This document shows positions 8,701 through 18,370 of a stretch of DNA of 64,000 nucleotides, one piece after another. Source of the stretch: an uncultured Barnesiella sp. (GTDB taxonomy: Bacteria > Bacteroidota > Bacteroidia > Bacteroidales > Barnesiellaceae); NCBI GenBank assembly GCA_944320995.1, contig CALUJQ010000011.1, positions 1 to 64,000 on the forward strand, given 5' to 3'. Made by a program: the position numbers and the translations under genes. The notes beneath the pieces are model-generated. The model was not told the DNA's origin, did not search any database, and saw only the letters and a program-made list of their open reading frames with translations. How positions within the stretch are numbered: the first letter of the stretch is position 1; each line of letters begins with the position of its first letter.

Positions 8701-11700
8701 AGTTCGCCATTTATCTTTACTTTGTCGCGATAAATATTATATCCTGCCGGAGCCTCCTCCTCGTCCGAAGCCGGAGCAAAATGAGCAGCAATATTAAGGT
8801 TACCCGTACCACAGCCCATACGACGGCAAGTCGTCCAGTTTACACCATCGGTAGAGATGATATTACTCATTCCCTCGACAGCCGTATCGTCGTCCATACC
8901 GATAGGCAAAACGCCGGCATCATGAACAACAAGGAAAGATACCATATATTCATGCCCGCGCTCAATCGTCACAGGGGTATTCAATGTAAACGTATTGAAA
9001 TCTCCATAAACGACACTTGTCAAATCGAGAGTTTGGTTTGTTACAATTTTCCCATCTTTAAATATTCTCAACGACAACGCCGTACAAATATCATTTATGT
9101 AAACATCGACCTTGTCAAGCACCATACCCCGGTATTCTTTCAAATCGTCCAACGACCATTTTACTCCGGCAAAGAAATAGCCACCATCGGCCAGTCCTAC
9201 TCCCGTACTGAAAACGCCGTCGTCATACCGAAGAACGGTCTCAGATTGTCTGATTTCTCCGGGTTCTCTCCACGACAAAGAGACGGTCTTGTTCTGCGAA
9301 ACAGATGTCGTCAAACCGGTAGGCGCAAAATAAGGAGCACCTACAAGCATATCGACATAGACCGAATCGGAGGGATTACTCTCCTGCTCACCATATAAAG
9401 CAGTAACCGCATAGTAATAACCACCCCTAATCACATTGGCATCTACATAGGAAAGTTCCGTAACCGGTGTGCTGTTGAGCTTCACACCATCGCGATAAAC
9501 GTAATACCCCGAAGGGATAGAAGCCGATTCGCCGCTCTCCCATGCAAGATTTACATTTACATCATCGGTACATACTGCCGTCAGCCCCAAAGGGCGAGGC
9601 GTCGCACAGGGGCCAGTCACCTCATAACCCACCGTCAAGTTGCAATCGTCGGCAAGGTCAGGGATATTATATATTTCGAGGTTTGTACTATAACTTTCAC
9701 CCACTACTCCGTTACGGGCATCGAAAGAGACTTTTATATCTTGTGTCTCGCCCGGTTGCAGGATTCCGGTCTTGGGCGAATAGGACAACCACTCGTCAAC
9801 CCGGCAAAGCTCATATACATATATACGAGCCGGCGATTGCTCCATGATACCTACAAGCGAGAGAGTACCATCTACCAGACTGGTCGTGGTCTCTATACCG
9901 GCGCCATAAGTCATGTAGATATGCTGATAATCGGGCAAATCGGTCACCTCATGGCTGACAGAAGTAAGCCGACGAGTACTCAAATTATATTGACGAAGTA
10001 CGATATAGTCGATTCCGTTATAACTCATCTCTTCATGGCTGAACCACAAATAAGGGCCTCCGGGAGTAACATCATCATAGGCCGAGCCGTAAACGTCCAA
10101 GTCTTCCGTGTCGGAAATCGATCTCGAACTTACAGTGATACGGCCCTCGCGATTGATACGGCATATCGTATTCGAAGCTCCGGCCCAAAACTCGTCACTA
10201 CGCGGATCATACGCAATGTGAGCGATATTGATATTGGGATCGTCAACTATCGTGATCGTCTTAACCAACCGTTTGTTACGGAAGTCGAGCTGATAAATGG
10301 CATTGGTATCGTCACTCCCATAAAAATAGGTGCCATCGAATGCCATATCGTCGAGTTTATAATACATACCTTCTACTTCAAACTCTTCGATAAATTCTCC
10401 ATTGCGATCGTATTTATAGAACTTGCCTATATTATACCACGACGAGGTATAGAAATAATCGCCGTCAAATACTACGGCCGATTGGAGGTCGCCCGAAGCA
10501 TTGAAACTTTGTTGGAGTTTGAAACAATTCGAAGTGTCTCCCGTACCGGTAGCCGGCTTCTGCTCCAAACGCCACATGGCCTCTCCATCGCCCGTATTTG
10601 TAAGAGTGACGATTCCCTCAGCTTTTTCCTCCGCGACAAGCTCTTTGTGCAAATTGTCGGTCGAGAAAACAAGATTGGGACGGGTTACCGTTATCGTGTT
10701 ATTATTGGGACCCGAAGCGAGGACGTCCCACTCTCCTTTATAAAGATTGTACCCCTCTACGTCAATGTTCACCGTATAATGATCAACCTCTATTTGGGAG
10801 AACGAGAAAGTACCGTCACTTCCCGAAACGACCGATTGACGAGCACCATTCTTACCGACAATCGTAACCGGGCAGTTGGCAAACGGTGCTCCGCCGGCTT
10901 CGATGGTAAGTTGTGCCGTAGTCCACTGCGGATTCCACACCTTTATGTCATCTACATACCAATAGTCGATATAACGGGCATCTGCTCCATGGGCGCGGAA
11001 TCGTATCCTGAAAAGGTCATCGGTAAGATACGGGCTCAAATCCATCAACTCTTGTCGCCAAGGATAAGTCCCTTCATCGTTTAAGAACACCGCTACTTCG
11101 TTCCATATTTCATTGTCACAAGAGACCTCTACCGAGAGTGTGTCGCCCGTCTCACTTTGATAATTAAGCGTGCGCAAATCGAATCGCAAATAAGTGTTAG
11201 ACCTATCGGTGGTATGCAATTCACGAGAAACAAGCGACTGCGAATAGTTGGTGAGCGACGAATATTGATATGCGGCACACGGATCGACTAAACCATAGGA
11301 ATAATAGTCGAGACTCCATTTGCTGGCATTTCCCTTATCATCGACAGGAGTGGACCACTTGTCCTCATCGATAATCCATGAACTGAAATCATCTTCAAAA
11401 GGTAATAACCGAATATCAGGGACATTAATTGTAAGAGGTTCCGAATGAGCCGACTCACTATCATTCGCATAAACGGCCGAAACCTCATACGTATAATCGC
11501 CATAATCGGGGACCTCATCGACATATACCATTTCGGTTAATAGCTCCGTATTTATCTTCTCCGAGTTGCGATACAAATTAAACCCGATCAACTTATTAAC
11601 AGCATTTGCTTTCGGACGTATTTGGTTGGTCCCGACAAACAAATCATCTATAAACAGCATGAATGCTTCATTGGAAACACAATTCACCGTGACATATTTT

Positions 11701-12422
11701 GCCTCTTTGGGAATCGTATAGCTTTTCAATGTCCATGCGGCCGGTACCTCTTCATAATCGCCTTCCGACACCCAAATAAAGTCCGAAACCAGCTTTCCCG
11801 TTGTGGAATATCCCACGCGAATGCGCTCCAATCCATACTTATCGGTATAGCTGCGGGCACGGAAACTTACTTGAAAATCTTCCGTAAAACTCAATTCCGG
11901 CGAAATAATATAATCATTGTTACTTTGATCTTGTGCGGCAAAAGAGACAAGCATCTTATTTCCCGAATAGGGTTTAGCGTCAGGATAATCGGCGATCGAC
12001 GGAGATGTTTTCGCCACGTTAAAAACGATAAACGCCATTTTAGACCCTTGATTCGGGAAGGACGTTGCCGACCATGTATAGGTATTGGCATTATCCATGT
12101 CGAGATAATCCCACCCTACCGAGCCGGGCGAATTGACCACAAAATCCGAATGTCCCTCGAAGTCATCGAAATAACCGTCCATCGGCTCCGGGTTGTTCCA
12201 TTGGAGCGTGATGGCCTTATTATCTATATCGACGACATGAAGGCCATCGGGGACTCCATCTTCGGTCCCGCTAAGCGACTGGCGAACAGGTGCCTCCCAC
12301 GATTGAGCGGCAGGCGGTGGAGCAACTTGCTTGGGCTTCACTTTTTCCACACTGTCGTTGGCCAGCAAGCCGATAGCGGCCATAGACATCAATGCCAAAG
12401 AAAAATATCCGATATGTTTCAT
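5742..12422 (-). CDS. Giant secreted T9SS cargo protein with fibronectin-like repeats and beta-propellers
   Basis: The 2226-residue protein has a signal peptide (MKHIGYFSLALMSMAAIGLLA) and a C-terminal type A sorting-like domain (VFVYDLSGRMIAA, PEGVYIVKTSAKVAKLCVTQ), so it should reach the cell surface through the type IX system. About six fibronectin-III-like units end in a GYNIYRDGxKIN-type strand near residues 277, 970, 1226, 1565, 1804 and 2091. Between them are a jelly-roll domain (about 340-495), a carboxypeptidase-regulatory-like domain (about 500-560), two beta-propeller-like stretches (about 640-860 and 1335-1460) and two related YFAGVQWS-type adhesin modules. I see no catalytic motif. 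It follows the M6 protease gene by 17 nt, so the two are probably cotranscribed. Adhesion or ligand binding is inference. Confidence 0.85.
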   Translation of the reverse strand: MKHIGYFSLALMSMAAIGLLANDSVEKVKPKQVAPPPAAQSWEAPVRQSLSGTEDGVPDGLHVVDIDNKAITLQWNNPEPMDGYFDDFEGHSDFVVNSPGSVGWDYLDMDNANTYTWSATSFPNQGSKMAFIVFNVAKTSPSIADYPDAKPYSGNKMLVSFAAQDQSNNDYIISPELSFTEDFQVSFRARSYTDKYGLERIRVGYSTTGKLVSDFIWVSEGDYEEVPAAWTLKSYTIPKEAKYVTVNCVSNEAFMLFIDDLFVGTNQIRPKANAVNKLIGFNLYRNSEKINTELLTEMVYVDEVPDYGDYTYEVSAVYANDSESAHSEPLTINVPDIRLLPFEDDFSSWIIDEDKWSTPVDDKGNASKWSLDYYSYGLVDPCAAYQYSSLTNYSQSLVSRELHTTDRSNTYLRFDLRTLNYQSETGDTLSVEVSCDNEIWNEVAVFLNDEGTYPWRQELMDLSPYLTDDLFRIRFRAHGADARYIDYWYVDDIKVWNPQWTTAQLTIEAGGAPFANCPVTIVGKNGARQSVVSGSDGTFSFSQIEVDHYTVNIDVEGYNLYKGEWDVLASGPNNNTITVTRPNLVFSTDNLHKELVAEEKAEGIVTLTNTGDGEAMWRLEQKPATGTGDTSNCFKLQQSFNASGDLQSAVVFDGDYFYTSSWYNIGKFYKYDRNGEFIEEFEVEGMYYKLDDMAFDGTYFYGSDDTNAIYQLDFRNKRLVKTITIVDDPNINIAHIAYDPRSDEFWAGASNTICRINREGRITVSSRSISDTEDLDVYGSAYDDVTPGGPYLWFSHEEMSYNGIDYIVLRQYNLSTRRLTSVSHEVTDLPDYQHIYMTYGAGIETTTSLVDGTLSLVGIMEQSPARIYVYELCRVDEWLSYSPKTGILQPGETQDIKVSFDARNGVVGESYSTNLEIYNIPDLADDCNLTVGYEVTGPCATPRPLGLTAVCTDDVNVNLAWESGESASIPSGYYVYRDGVKLNSTPVTELSYVDANVIRGGYYYAVTALYGEQESNPSDSVYVDMLVGAPYFAPTGLTTSVSQNKTVSLSWREPGEIRQSETVLRYDDGVFSTGVGLADGGYFFAGVKWSLDDLKEYRGMVLDKVDVYINDICTALSLRIFKDGKIVTNQTLDLTSVVYGDFNTFTLNTPVTIERGHEYMVSFLVVHDAGVLPIGMDDDTAVEGMSNIISTDGVNWTTCRRMGCGTGNLNIAAHFAPASDEEEAPAGYNIYRDKVKINGELVTDTQYVDELTEPGVYVYAVKSVYASGGESAFSSESRAEILELGQPIAPSQVAADVELNRTVRLRWNYPVEGEMNFPVDLNTFKVTTKAGYPEYVNQFRGYIPNELAIVSDGEYIYSSLYSTAGAINKYSLDGEFIESIVIGDIEDGIWDIAYDGEYFYATTLESCIYKIDMAQKAVVETLTISEIARHIAYIPELDNGRGGFEVGDWESSIFVNKRGGKLASGPTYKGAAGTAYFNGTLYAFEQGYESHYVLTLYDLETNNLIATYDLGEYVELGLNSSMSAGGMSVVEQPNGLTFLALLVQDLSTPRFVFLDPGTLQLKGVEGYNVYCNGSQVNEAPIKYRAFETEETEPGEYKYSVQTVYIDGSVSALSPEAVVVINEVAEAAVPTDVKVVQATCGYNVNISFVDPATVEADIYESAEDIADGDPFSHEGWTNQNDSWKVTSATAYEGERSIASAPADEAILFIPIEHTDDADRIFSFVARNADDRQGSGRIVVYTTTEETMLMENFVQYASVSTTEAWQKSTFTFPASVRCVALKHVAGDPVQYIDAISMSDESLGQIHGYYIYRDGEKLNTEAVASVSYTDYNLLPGTYKYQVSALYNSSAVSELSPEVTIDVDYSNNFQAPGHLSVEREDEGLRLNWSAPALGDAVNLKWHSGTVHDAAGLPSGGEYFAGVQWSSSELAPYASLSLSDVEVYVNQIPDQMFLLVYEGTDLVRMQYVPSVKQYSFNTITLESPLKINPARTLRVVIYVEHNEISVPLGYDEGPARTGRGDLYSADGVTWETLTDNDIDGNWNITLLLRAYANSPVATAESLALPDFIAPRAKASARQKLHTLSVAETSSSLFAFDGYNVYCNGDKLTDEPISETTYLDRGDKGTGYYEYQVKAVYTGYCEVGSNVVRVMTSGMDDIDNDGVNITAAEGNIYITGLNAGEPVFVYDLSGRMIAATVSNGDRTICMEMSAVPEGVYIVKTSAKVAKLCVTQR

Positions 12423-12439
12423 TGTTTATTTATCAATAA

Positions 12440-15400
12440 TTATTTTACTATCACTTTGAAAATCTCACTGCCTCGGTTTCCCGACACATTCACAAGTATC
12501 ACGCCTTTGTAACCTCCTAAGGCAAAACGGCAAGTCCCTTGATTCGATTCGCCGGCAAACAAGACTACACCGGCTACCGTCGCACACGTAACCTTGTCAT
12601 CGCCTTGCAACCCGTCTAACATCACATAACCGTTCTCTGCCTTAATGTTAATGGCGGAATCTTCAACCTCTTCGACGCCCGACGGACTGTCGTAATAAAC
12701 AGGCTCCGAGAAGTCGTAATAGAGTGCCCCGTCGCCCGCGGCTACCCGGACAGCATATTTCTTACCTTGCGAGAATTCGCCCGAGAAGGTCTCCTCGACA
12801 GTAATCGACGTCGCTTTTCCCGTAGTCCCCCCGGCCAGCACGTCCCACACATAGCCATCGTTATAGGCCAACGTAAGATAGCTTATATTCACCATGCGGC
12901 CTCCAAACTTACAGGTAAAACGCAATCGACGATACTTCTTGTCTTTTATATAGCTTTCCAACCTCACTTCCGAGCCTTCGGTATCTACCGACGATATGGT
13001 CGTAACAGCTCCCACTTGTTCCCATGTCGAGCCATCGGCAGTACCTTCGATCTTCAACGTACTTGTTCCCAACGGACCTCCCGAAGAGAGTATAAAGAGA
13101 CAATTGGTAATCCCATCGGGGTAATCTCGTGTTTCCATAACCCCATCGCCGTAGAACGACAACGAGCCGGCCCGTGCATCGACATCGCCGGTCACGTTCT
13201 CCATATCGTTCAGGGGCACGAATACCATATTGTTATACACCTCGTCGGTAACTTCGCTAAATTCGAGATAATAAGAGGTGGCTTGCGGCACCGGTGTCCA
13301 CTCTACATAGAACTTAGAGTTATTGAGCGTAAACGATGTGATTTGAGGGGTACCTAATTTTTGGGTCAAATAATATTCAAACAACCTGAGGTTGGTTTGC
13401 AGTTTTTTCGACTTGCATACCAATGCCAGATAAATCTCTTTACCGGCATACTCTTTCAGATCCACCTCTTCGGCAACCGCTTGGGAGAAACCATCGGCAA
13501 AAGAGAATCGTTTAAGCAAATGGAAATCCTCGATATTTTTTGACTGTGTCGATATATATACATCGAGATCCTCGACCGTAGTAGCTTCTGTCACCCCACG
13601 AACAAAATAGAATGCTCCGTTCTCGGGTACCAACATACGGTTTGAAATCAACCAGTCATCGGCATCGTTCCAATAGTCGAACTGATACAAAATAGCATTG
13701 ACCGCTTCGTCGTAAATCCACGTCGTCCCGTCGCCATTATTATCGACAATAGTCCAACAATCCAGCTCCCCGTTTGTCCACGACGAGAAATCGCCAATAA
13801 ACGGAGCTACCATCATCTTGCACTCGGTCTTTACCGGGATAGCAGCCCCATAGACCACCGATTGGTCGGCCATAACCATATAGGCACGCACATTATACAG
13901 CGATCCCGGTTCGAGCGAATTGATCGTTGTGTTTATCTGGTCGGCAATATCTACTTCCACATGATTCCCATCCTTGGTAGGCTCATCGTTCAAGGCCCAG
14001 CAGAAACCCATCTCTACTATTTCTTGCAAACGCTCGACCACAGTAGCCTCGACCACAATCGAAGAGTCGCGTACAATGGTGGGGACCTCGGTACGAATTA
14101 CCGACTGGGGCACGACTCCGCCATTCACTTGGAAATAGACCAGCCCCTCCATTTCATTGATATTTGTCACCGCCACATCTACGGGCTCGCCGCTCCATGC
14201 TATGGCTGCCGGCGAAGAGGTTGCCGAGAACTCGGTATTGCCCGAACGTCCGGGATAGGTATCGCCGGCACGCGAGTTGGTATCGTCAACGCCATCGGCG
14301 GCGATAATATACATGCAACGGTGTTTCGAGTTGTTGTTAGGGCCATTGATCGACCAATATTTCTCGACCATCTCGTCGGTATAGTCATAGTGATAAATGA
14401 GCAACCCGTGAGCAGGGATATAGGTATCCCACCCTGTCTGCTGACGGTTCTCGAGCAAGAACCACTCGACGCCTGTGCCGGCAGCTCTGTCGGGTTGGCA
14501 ATTTATATATCGGGCTTCATTCTCGGCGACATGTTTCAAAACCACATCTTCGGCATCCTTCAACTCTGCCGGCGAACACCACCCCATTTGCATACGCTCA
14601 AAAGCCATCAAACACGGCGGTGTACGGCTGTCGTTGTTGTAACTACCCGAAGCATACAAGCAATAGGCACCCGGGTCTATCCCGTAACCGTCGATATATT
14701 CATCGGTGTCATACATATCTTTCAAACCCAGCACGTGGCCGAACTCGTGCGTGAAAGTTCCTATACCGTCCATCTTCGCCCCCGAAGCTCCTACCAACTC
14801 GGCCGAACAGCCATAGTTGTTGCAAGTCACGCCGTCGATCTCAAAAGCCTGATCGCCAAGAGTCCACGAGTGGGGCCACATGTCATCGGCATTCCCCGTA
14901 CTGGCCTCGCTATAACCGGCATAAATAATATTCACATTATCCATATACCCGTCGCAATCGTTATCGAATTGGGCAAAATCGATATTCGGGTTCGCCTCTT
15001 TGGCCATCGTCAAAGCCTCGACAACCATATCGCGGGGATTCACATCTCCACCTTCCGACTCGTCGTTGGCCGCATAATAAACCTGTTCATGTGCCAGCGT
15101 ATAAGGACCGAGAACTACAAAATTGGGAATAAACTGCCCCATAGAGTTGTCTCTGTAATAATCCTTCACACTACCTGTTCCCCCATCGACCGAATAGCCC
15201 GGCTCATTCAGCCAAGCATCGAAATCGGCCTGATCGAAAACCATCTCTTTATCTTTGAAGTTGACCAAGATAACCAAATACTGGCTCTCTTCAACAGTAG
15301 TCCCGGCCTCGACTTGGGGCGACAAAACGCTCTTTTTCAAGATTTGTGCAGGAGCTTTACGGATTCCCTTGTCAAACGACATGAGCAAATCCATCTGTTT

Positions 15401-15733
15401 GCGCACCGGAGTCAACTCTCCTATCAACTGCTGCTCCTCGGCACTGCGGTTGAAAACATTGTTCACCCGTTGGTTTGACAACCGGCGCACCTTTTTCGTT
15501 GCATCCAACCGGTCATATTTATAAAAACCGTCCTTATCTTTTCGGATAAGAAACCCATCTACGGTTGTCGTGTAATGAAAGTTCTCATCACCATGAATGC
15601 GAACTGTCAAAGACGTGCCATCGGGCTGTACTACGGTCACTGGATTGGGATTCGACTTCACGCCATAGACGCTCCCCGAAAAACCAAACAAGAAACCAAA
15701 TACAAAAGGAATAAATTTCTTTAATCTTGACAT
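12440..15733 (-). CDS. Secreted M6-family metalloprotease with T9SS sorting domain
   Basis: The 1097-residue protein is related to immune inhibitor A peptidases. A signal peptide (residues 1-24, ending GSVYG) precedes a propeptide-like region with FHYTTTVDGFLI, common in Bacteroidetes M6 enzymes. The catalytic zinc site HEFGHVLGLKDMYD lies near residues 327-340 and keeps both His, the Glu and the downstream Asp. After it come Ig-like segments, a cleaved-adhesin/jelly-roll domain (FIGDFSSWTNGELDCW, about 640-790) and a C-terminal sorting-like domain (last 70 residues, ending EIFKVIVK). It should act outside the cell or on its surface. It is the upstream gene of a probable operon with the 2226-residue protein. 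The real substrates are unknown. Confidence 0.9.
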   Translation of the reverse strand: MSRLKKFIPFVFGFLFGFSGSVYGVKSNPNPVTVVQPDGTSLTVRIHGDENFHYTTTVDGFLIRKDKDGFYKYDRLDATKKVRRLSNQRVNNVFNRSAEEQQLIGELTPVRKQMDLLMSFDKGIRKAPAQILKKSVLSPQVEAGTTVEESQYLVILVNFKDKEMVFDQADFDAWLNEPGYSVDGGTGSVKDYYRDNSMGQFIPNFVVLGPYTLAHEQVYYAANDESEGGDVNPRDMVVEALTMAKEANPNIDFAQFDNDCDGYMDNVNIIYAGYSEASTGNADDMWPHSWTLGDQAFEIDGVTCNNYGCSAELVGASGAKMDGIGTFTHEFGHVLGLKDMYDTDEYIDGYGIDPGAYCLYASGSYNNDSRTPPCLMAFERMQMGWCSPAELKDAEDVVLKHVAENEARYINCQPDRAAGTGVEWFLLENRQQTGWDTYIPAHGLLIYHYDYTDEMVEKYWSINGPNNNSKHRCMYIIAADGVDDTNSRAGDTYPGRSGNTEFSATSSPAAIAWSGEPVDVAVTNINEMEGLVYFQVNGGVVPQSVIRTEVPTIVRDSSIVVEATVVERLQEIVEMGFCWALNDEPTKDGNHVEVDIADQINTTINSLEPGSLYNVRAYMVMADQSVVYGAAIPVKTECKMMVAPFIGDFSSWTNGELDCWTIVDNNGDGTTWIYDEAVNAILYQFDYWNDADDWLISNRMLVPENGAFYFVRGVTEATTVEDLDVYISTQSKNIEDFHLLKRFSFADGFSQAVAEEVDLKEYAGKEIYLALVCKSKKLQTNLRLFEYYLTQKLGTPQITSFTLNNSKFYVEWTPVPQATSYYLEFSEVTDEVYNNMVFVPLNDMENVTGDVDARAGSLSFYGDGVMETRDYPDGITNCLFILSSGGPLGTSTLKIEGTADGSTWEQVGAVTTISSVDTEGSEVRLESYIKDKKYRRLRFTCKFGGRMVNISYLTLAYNDGYVWDVLAGGTTGKATSITVEETFSGEFSQGKKYAVRVAAGDGALYYDFSEPVYYDSPSGVEEVEDSAINIKAENGYVMLDGLQGDDKVTCATVAGVVLFAGESNQGTCRFALGGYKGVILVNVSGNRGSEIFKVIVK

Positions 15734-15751
15734 TGATTTAGGATTATTGAT

Positions 15752-15795
15752 TAAACAAAAAAATCGGAAGAGGCTTTGTTCAAGCCTCTACCGAT
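15752..15795 (-). terminator. Rho-independent terminator after the 851-residue secreted protein
   Basis: Arms 15763-15775 and 15783-15795 form a 13-bp stem with one A/A mismatch. On the minus strand the stem is followed by seven T, then GTTT. It lies between the 851-residue gene and the M6 gene. The M6 operon therefore needs either read-through or its own promoter in the short gap; I see no clear -7 box there. Confidence 0.8.
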
Positions 15796-15814
15796 ATTAA
15801 ATATTTCTATGTTT

Positions 15815-18370
15815 TCAATCGTGTACAATCACCTTAACAGCTTGGCCATTGACAGTTACAATATATAAGCCTTTTTCTACCGGAATTTCGGTATCTTCGC
15901 CTACCGTTACAGCCTTGATCAATTGACCGGCCATATTGTAAATGGCAACAAACGCCTCACTTTCTCCCGGAGTAACAACAATCGAATTAGCTCCTGCTTT
16001 TACATTGCAGCTTGCTGCACCGATATTGTCTATACCGGTCTCGATCGAAGCCGATACATTAACTACAACTCCTGCTGAATACGTCATCTCAAGTTTAATC
16101 AAATAGAGACCGGCCTCTGTAACCGTATAATTCAACTCATAAGATCCTATATAATCGGGAGCAGTTCCATATATGTATTCCGAAGTTGCCACCGACGTAT
16201 TCAAATCATCGGCCTTATACATCGACATCAGGAAATAATCTGTCGAAGAGATATTCACCTCTCCTTCATTGAAGTAGGCCGAATACCAAACCGGGACTGT
16301 ACGAGAAGCGAGGAGAAGTTCATTTTCTCCCTCTACCAACTCAATAGGATTGGCACTCGTTTCGCCCGGCTCAAAGTCGCGTATTTCAAACTGAAGTGAC
16401 TTGTCGCTCTGTGCCGTTACCATAACGACCTTCACATAAAATACCTCGTTCTCAGCTGCTGCAAAAGATCCTTTATATATAGTAGTACCTTCGCTGTTCG
16501 TTTGCATAATTGTAGTAGGATAAATATCACCCACACGATAGACATCTACTGTAGGATATTGATATGATGCTCCCATCACATAATCTATATTGGCACTTAT
16601 CGTAAGCATACCAGTCTGAGGAGCCGTATATTGATACCAGTATGTTTGGGCTTTTTCGGGGATAGCAACCGTATTCTCTTCAACTACGATAGCCGTCTCT
16701 TTCGATTCTCCGGCTGCATAATCGGTCTCTTCGAGGGTAAACGTTCCATCCATAGACATGCCCGAGAATTGGATAAGATAGCTCTCTCCTTCTTGAATCT
16801 CGGTTTTGGTGGCAAAGCCATCTTTCACCGCCGTGCGATATGAAACATAGGAACCCACAATAGGGAACGATATAGCAGTAGTTATATTTATATCGTCGGG
16901 GGTAATTTTCAACCAACCGTTCTTTGTCGCCGTATAGGTGTAATATTTATCATTCCCGGCCGTCAAGGTATTGTTCCCAAGCACGGCTTGAATAGGATTG
17001 GAAGCGACTTCGCCCGGAGCTATATCTTCAACCGATACATTAAATCCGAACCCGTTAATATCTTCATCGAGATTCCAGCAAATAACATAAGACTCACCGG
17101 CCGTAACCTCGGCTTTTACATCGGTTGTTCCCGATGCCAATGTGCTGTATTGATTATTCTCCGACATAATCGAAACACCAGTCAATGTACTGTAGAATGC
17201 GGCATCGGCATCGGTAGTCACTTTCAAGAATTTGGCCCCTTCGCCGGGGATTGTCACTTTATAATAATAGCGTCCGTTATAATCCGACACGGTGGTAGCA
17301 CCGAGTTGAATTTCAATAGGATTGCTAAATGAATCACCTGCCGATTCGGCCGCATAAGTAATATCGAAAGTTTCGTCACTATCGGTAGCTTCGTTCTTTT
17401 CTACACAAATAAGATAGGTATTGCCGCTATACACGCTGAATCGCAACAACATGCAACCATCGACACTGGCATCAGCACTATAAGCCCCGCAAGAAGTATA
17501 AACACTTACACTGCCACCGGGCAAACTCGGTGTAGAAGTCAAACTTACATAACCAGAGGCGGGAACAGTATAACTATACCAATAGGTCCCTGCGGCGGCC
17601 GGCAATACATTGCCTGTCTCCGCCCCGGTAAACGGCATGTCGCACGAAGCCCCCACGGTCGGGTGAGTCAACGTAAAAGTCCCAAATATTATTGATTTAT
17701 AGGACCATGTAACAGCAAGGATATAATTCTTGCCGCCTTCGACCTGAACTTTCCCGATGTAAGAACCGCCGGAATAAGATGTCGAAACGGTAGTAGCTGT
17801 TCCATCACATCCTTCGCTGACACCAACGGTTACATACCCCGAAAAAACCATCTCGAGTACTCCATCTTCGGGACAAGCATACGACAGATAGGTAACAGAT
17901 TTATAGTTAGATGAATCATAATTGTTGGGAATGACTGTTCGTACACCCTCCTCAATCTCAACAGGGTCGTCGCAGGTGGCTCCACCTTCGAGAATGGCAT
18001 TCTCGGCCGACACTGTAAATTCGACATGTCCCATATTATACCCTTGGGCTACCAAATAGACCGTTTGCCCGGCCTTTACCAGAAAAACGGAACTTTCGGA
18101 GGTCGAACTTAAAGGAGATATCATAGTAGAACTTGTCCCGTCTTCCGACATATTAAAATAAAAAGACGAGCCACTTGCCCAAGTAACTGTTATCAACTGT
18201 CCGCTCTCTGCCGGGGCCGTGTATTTGAAATATGCCGATACATAACCCGTTCCAGTCACATCGCAACTATTATCGCCAATCTGTAATTCCAATGCTGTTT
18301 CCACAGTGGTTTGTGCGAACAAACCGCAACAGCACATTTGCATCAATGCAAAAAGTAAAAATTTTCTCAT
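15815..18370 (-). CDS. Secreted repeat protein with T9SS sorting domain
   Basis: The 851-residue protein begins with a signal peptide (MRKFLLFALMQMCCCGLFAQ). It is built of about seven repeats of roughly 105 residues, each with an aromatic strand such as YWYSYTVPASGYVSLTS, YYYKVTIPGEGAKFLKV, KYYTYTATKNGWLKITP and YWYQYTAPQTGMLTISA. Most repeats are preceded by a linker like NPIEIQLGATTV. This resembles bacterial pre-peptidase C-terminal (PPC-like) beta-sandwich repeats. The C-terminus (VAIYNMAGQLIKAV, EKGLYIVTVNGQAVKVIV) is a type A T9SS sorting domain. No enzyme motif is visible. It is transcribed toward the M6 gene but separated from it by a terminator. A surface binding or structural role is inference. 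Confidence 0.82.
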   Translation of the reverse strand: MRKFLLFALMQMCCCGLFAQTTVETALELQIGDNSCDVTGTGYVSAYFKYTAPAESGQLITVTWASGSSFYFNMSEDGTSSTMISPLSSTSESSVFLVKAGQTVYLVAQGYNMGHVEFTVSAENAILEGGATCDDPVEIEEGVRTVIPNNYDSSNYKSVTYLSYACPEDGVLEMVFSGYVTVGVSEGCDGTATTVSTSYSGGSYIGKVQVEGGKNYILAVTWSYKSIIFGTFTLTHPTVGASCDMPFTGAETGNVLPAAAGTYWYSYTVPASGYVSLTSTPSLPGGSVSVYTSCGAYSADASVDGCMLLRFSVYSGNTYLICVEKNEATDSDETFDITYAAESAGDSFSNPIEIQLGATTVSDYNGRYYYKVTIPGEGAKFLKVTTDADAAFYSTLTGVSIMSENNQYSTLASGTTDVKAEVTAGESYVICWNLDEDINGFGFNVSVEDIAPGEVASNPIQAVLGNNTLTAGNDKYYTYTATKNGWLKITPDDINITTAISFPIVGSYVSYRTAVKDGFATKTEIQEGESYLIQFSGMSMDGTFTLEETDYAAGESKETAIVVEENTVAIPEKAQTYWYQYTAPQTGMLTISANIDYVMGASYQYPTVDVYRVGDIYPTTIMQTNSEGTTIYKGSFAAAENEVFYVKVVMVTAQSDKSLQFEIRDFEPGETSANPIELVEGENELLLASRTVPVWYSAYFNEGEVNISSTDYFLMSMYKADDLNTSVATSEYIYGTAPDYIGSYELNYTVTEAGLYLIKLEMTYSAGVVVNVSASIETGIDNIGAASCNVKAGANSIVVTPGESEAFVAIYNMAGQLIKAVTVGEDTEIPVEKGLYIVTVNGQAVKVIVHD

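Noticed and set aside
9741..11084. 447-codon plus-strand open frame
   Set aside because: Shadow of the secreted-protein gene; composition reflects antisense codon bias.
13862..15478. 538-codon open frame opposite the M6 protease gene
   Set aside because: It lies across the HEFGH active-site coding region of the opposite strand, has no recognisable motif and no promoter or ribosome site.
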